Positions 62,684-64,000 of a DNA stretch of 64,000 bases are shown piece after piece (the first letter of the stretch is position 1; every line of letters begins with the position of its first letter). The position numbers and the translations under genes were made by a program. This DNA is from an uncultured Aquimarina sp. (GTDB taxonomy: Bacteria > Bacteroidota > Bacteroidia > Flavobacteriales > Flavobacteriaceae): assembly GCA_937958985.1 (NCBI GenBank), contig CALGLV010000014.1:21933-85932 (forward strand), in the 5' to 3' direction. The notes beneath the pieces were generated by a model. That model had not been told where the DNA came from and made no database searches. It was given only the letters and a program-made list of their open reading frames with translations.

Positions 62684-63349
62684 ATGGATAAAAATAAAAT
62701 AGAGCTTGCTGGAGACAACCACTTTTCTTCAAACATTGAAACACCCATGCTACCCAATGCTTTTGAAAAATCTGACGAAGAGAAAATAGCTTCTATTCAA
62801 GGGTTATTTAAACAGGTAATGGAGGAATTAGGACTAGACCTTACAGATGATAGCTTGTCGGGAACCCCTTATCGTTTTGCAAAAATGTATGTAAAAGAGC
62901 TTTTTTATGGATTGAACCCCATTAACAAACCAAAACTTTCGACATTTAATAATACCTATGGTTATCAAAAAATGCTAGTCGAGCAAAATATTACCATTGA
63001 CTCTTCTTGCGAACATCATTTTTTACCAATTACAGGTGTAGCACACGTAGCCTATATCCCCGAAAAGAAAGTTGTGGGTCTTTCTAAAATAAATCGTTTG
63101 GTCGATTATTATTCTCATCGTCCTCAAGTTCAAGAAAGACTTTGCTTGCAAATACTAATAGACCTGCAGGAAGCCCTAGAAACCAAAAGTGTTATTGTAA
63201 TGCTTATTGCTAAACACCTGTGCGTTTCATCTAGAGGCATTAAAAACAAAAATAGTTTTACAACTACTTTAGAATTTGGAGGAAAGTTTGAAGATCCTAT
63301 TTCTAGAAATGAATTTCTAAAAATTATTAATATTCCCTTTGTAGATTAA
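62684..63349 (+). CDS. folE: GTP cyclohydrolase I, zinc-type (FolE/FolE1)
   Basis: It opens GTP to dihydroneopterin triphosphate, the first step of folate and pterin synthesis. The 221-residue enzyme has the zinc site Cys109 and His112 (SSCEHHFLPITG) with Cys180 (AKHLCVSSRGIKNKNSFTTT), and SKINRLVDYYSHRPQVQERL. All ligands are intact, so it needs zinc, unlike FolE2. It sits between a merC remnant and a truncated CobW-family gene, downstream of a Fur-family-like palindrome, a neighbourhood that suggests metal-responsive control. Confidence 0.94.
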   Translation: MDKNKIELAGDNHFSSNIETPMLPNAFEKSDEEKIASIQGLFKQVMEELGLDLTDDSLSGTPYRFAKMYVKELFYGLNPINKPKLSTFNNTYGYQKMLVEQNITIDSSCEHHFLPITGVAHVAYIPEKKVVGLSKINRLVDYYSHRPQVQERLCLQILIDLQEALETKSVIVMLIAKHLCVSSRGIKNKNSFTTTLEFGGKFEDPISRNEFLKIINIPFVD

Positions 63350-63353
63350 TACT

Positions 63354-63494
63354 ATGGAAGCTATAATTTCTATTGTCGGTTTTCTTGGAGCAGGAAAAAC
63401 GACGCTTTTAAAACAACTTTTTAATATGTTTTCAGTACAAGGCTGGAAACCGAAAGCACGGATTTACAATCCGAGATTTCACCTGTTTTATTAA
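63354..63494 (+). pseudogene. CobW/COG0523-family GTPase, truncated after Walker A
   Basis: The ATG at 63354 starts MEAIISIVGFLGAGKTTLLK, the unmistakable opening of COG0523 metallochaperone GTPases. After GWKP (about residue 40) the sequence changes to unrelated residues within a REP-like hairpin and stops at 63494, giving only 46 residues of the usual 300-400. No later fragment is found. The nearby RAYT transposase gene suggests a mobile-element-linked truncation. Intact relatives deliver zinc or other metals to client enzymes. Confidence 0.85.
63459..63473. repeat. REP-like hairpin at the cobW breakpoint
   Basis: CGGATT, TAC loop, AATCCG, preceded by GCA. Short palindromes of this kind are the usual partners of REP-associated transposases. 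It lies about 80 bases from the RAYT gene. Confidence 0.5.
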
Positions 63495-63550
63495 ACAAAA
63501 GCTAATCATTTTATTAAATAGTTTTGTTTTAAGGTAATCACCGAAACTTC

Positions 63551-64000
63551 TTAGCTTAAAAATCCTATCGCATCAATTTCTAAAACCGTATTATCTTCTT
63601 GAAAATTGCGTGCGCTGCTGTACTTCCATTCTTCTGGATTTACTGCAAAACCTGAAATTACTGGATTATTATGAATATAATCTATCTTTTGCTTAATCAC
63701 AGAAGGAGTCCATAACTCTATAGGTTTGTTATGTTGTTGCCAAAACTGATACTTTGTAACTGTAGGATTCTTAGCACCTGCTTTTTCGAACATCCATAAC
63801 AACCATTCTTTTCTGCTTTCCTGAGGATTTTCTTCTATTGCTTTAATCAATGCCTTGGAAGTATAACTTTTAAAATCTCTTACTAAATCAGAAGGGTTTT
63901 CGTTTGATGCTCTAAAAACAAAATGAATATGGCTTGGCATAAAGCAATAGGCATAAACTTCCATTCCTTTATTTTTTCTACAAAACTCAACACTATTTGC
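63551..64000 (-). CDS. REP-associated tyrosine (IS200-like Y1) transposase, N-terminus cut by window
   Basis: The HUH motif HIHF in FMPSHIHFVF and the likely catalytic tyrosine in FKSYTSKAL (about 30 residues later) mark a Y1/RAYT transposase. The C-terminal VIKQKIDYIHNNPVISGFA and WKYSSARNF are family hallmarks. The frame stays open from the Met at 63964 to the window edge (SVEFCRKNKG), so the protein continues beyond position 64000. These proteins mobilise short REP palindromes rather than full insertion sequences. Confidence 0.9.
   Translation of the reverse strand, partial: ANSVEFCRKNKGMEVYAYCFMPSHIHFVFRASNENPSDLVRDFKSYTSKALIKAIEENPQESRKEWLLWMFEKAGAKNPTVTKYQFWQQHNKPIELWTPSVIKQKIDYIHNNPVISGFAVNPEEWKYSSARNFQEDNTVLEIDAIGFLS

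Overview
The window is AT-rich chromosomal DNA from a member of the Bacteroidota, almost certainly the family Flavobacteriaceae. The evidence is consistent across the window. There is an alternative complex III operon (actABCDEF) joined to coxB/coxA, the type IX secretion gene porQ, the outer-membrane assembly lipoprotein tamL, menaquinone synthesis (menB) and a cyclophilin-FKBP fusion. Many genes also carry the Bacteroidota -7 promoter element TAnnTTTG upstream and lack obvious Shine-Dalgarno sequences. No rRNA, tRNA or CRISPR array was seen.

Layout. 1-12.6 kb: the end of murA, a PQQ-type propeller protein, a SPOR-like membrane protein, the cyclophilin-FKBP isomerase, yaaA, an RluD-type pseudouridine synthase with a PASTA protein, then divergently ddl and coaD, a lipoprotein, lpxK, a Nif3-family protein and a coiled-coil protein that has lost its zinc-ribbon cysteines. 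12.6-13.2 kb holds no gene I can recognise. 13.2-24.9 kb: the respiratory operon, read leftwards from actA to coxA. It moves electrons from menaquinol through ACIII to an aa3/caa3-type oxidase. 25-38.5 kb: a SPOR protein, tamL with a divergent RNA methyltransferase, purB, a SulP transporter with a beta-carbonic anhydrase, two tandem DUF368 membrane proteins (likely undecaprenyl-phosphate transporters), a TPR protein, a GIN-domain protein and small unknown proteins. 38.7-47.2 kb: menB, ftsK, lolA, an LptF/LptG permease, ribBA (second domain degenerate), porQ and cmk. 47.2-54.5 kb: serA/serC, a LuxC-type acyl-CoA reductase facing a ferredoxin, ohr and a fused 2-oxoacid dehydrogenase E1. 54.5-61.4 kb: a MarR-regulated fatty-acid oxidation operon with the order fadN-fadA-fadE. 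61.4-64 kb: lipB, then a decayed metal-related cluster and the edge of a REP-associated transposase.

The most unusual feature lies in the fad operon. Each of its two internal junctions carries a small four-helix-bundle (S23/23S rRNA-intervening-sequence-like) gene enclosed by imperfect inverted repeats of about 31-33 bp. Each unit is about 425 bp and is inserted neatly between stop and start codons. The arrangement copies the architecture of rRNA intervening sequences, but inside a protein-coding mRNA. The second notable locus is at 62.2-63.6 kb. It has a 37-bp palindrome with a Fur-family-like 7-1-7 core, a merC pseudogene with compensating frameshifts, an intact zinc-type folE, and a CobW-family metallochaperone gene cut off just after its Walker A motif, beside a REP-like hairpin and a RAYT transposase.

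Limits: everything here was read by eye. Family calls rest on recognised motifs, and promoters rest on matches to the Bacteroidota consensus. No database search or folding calculation was run.
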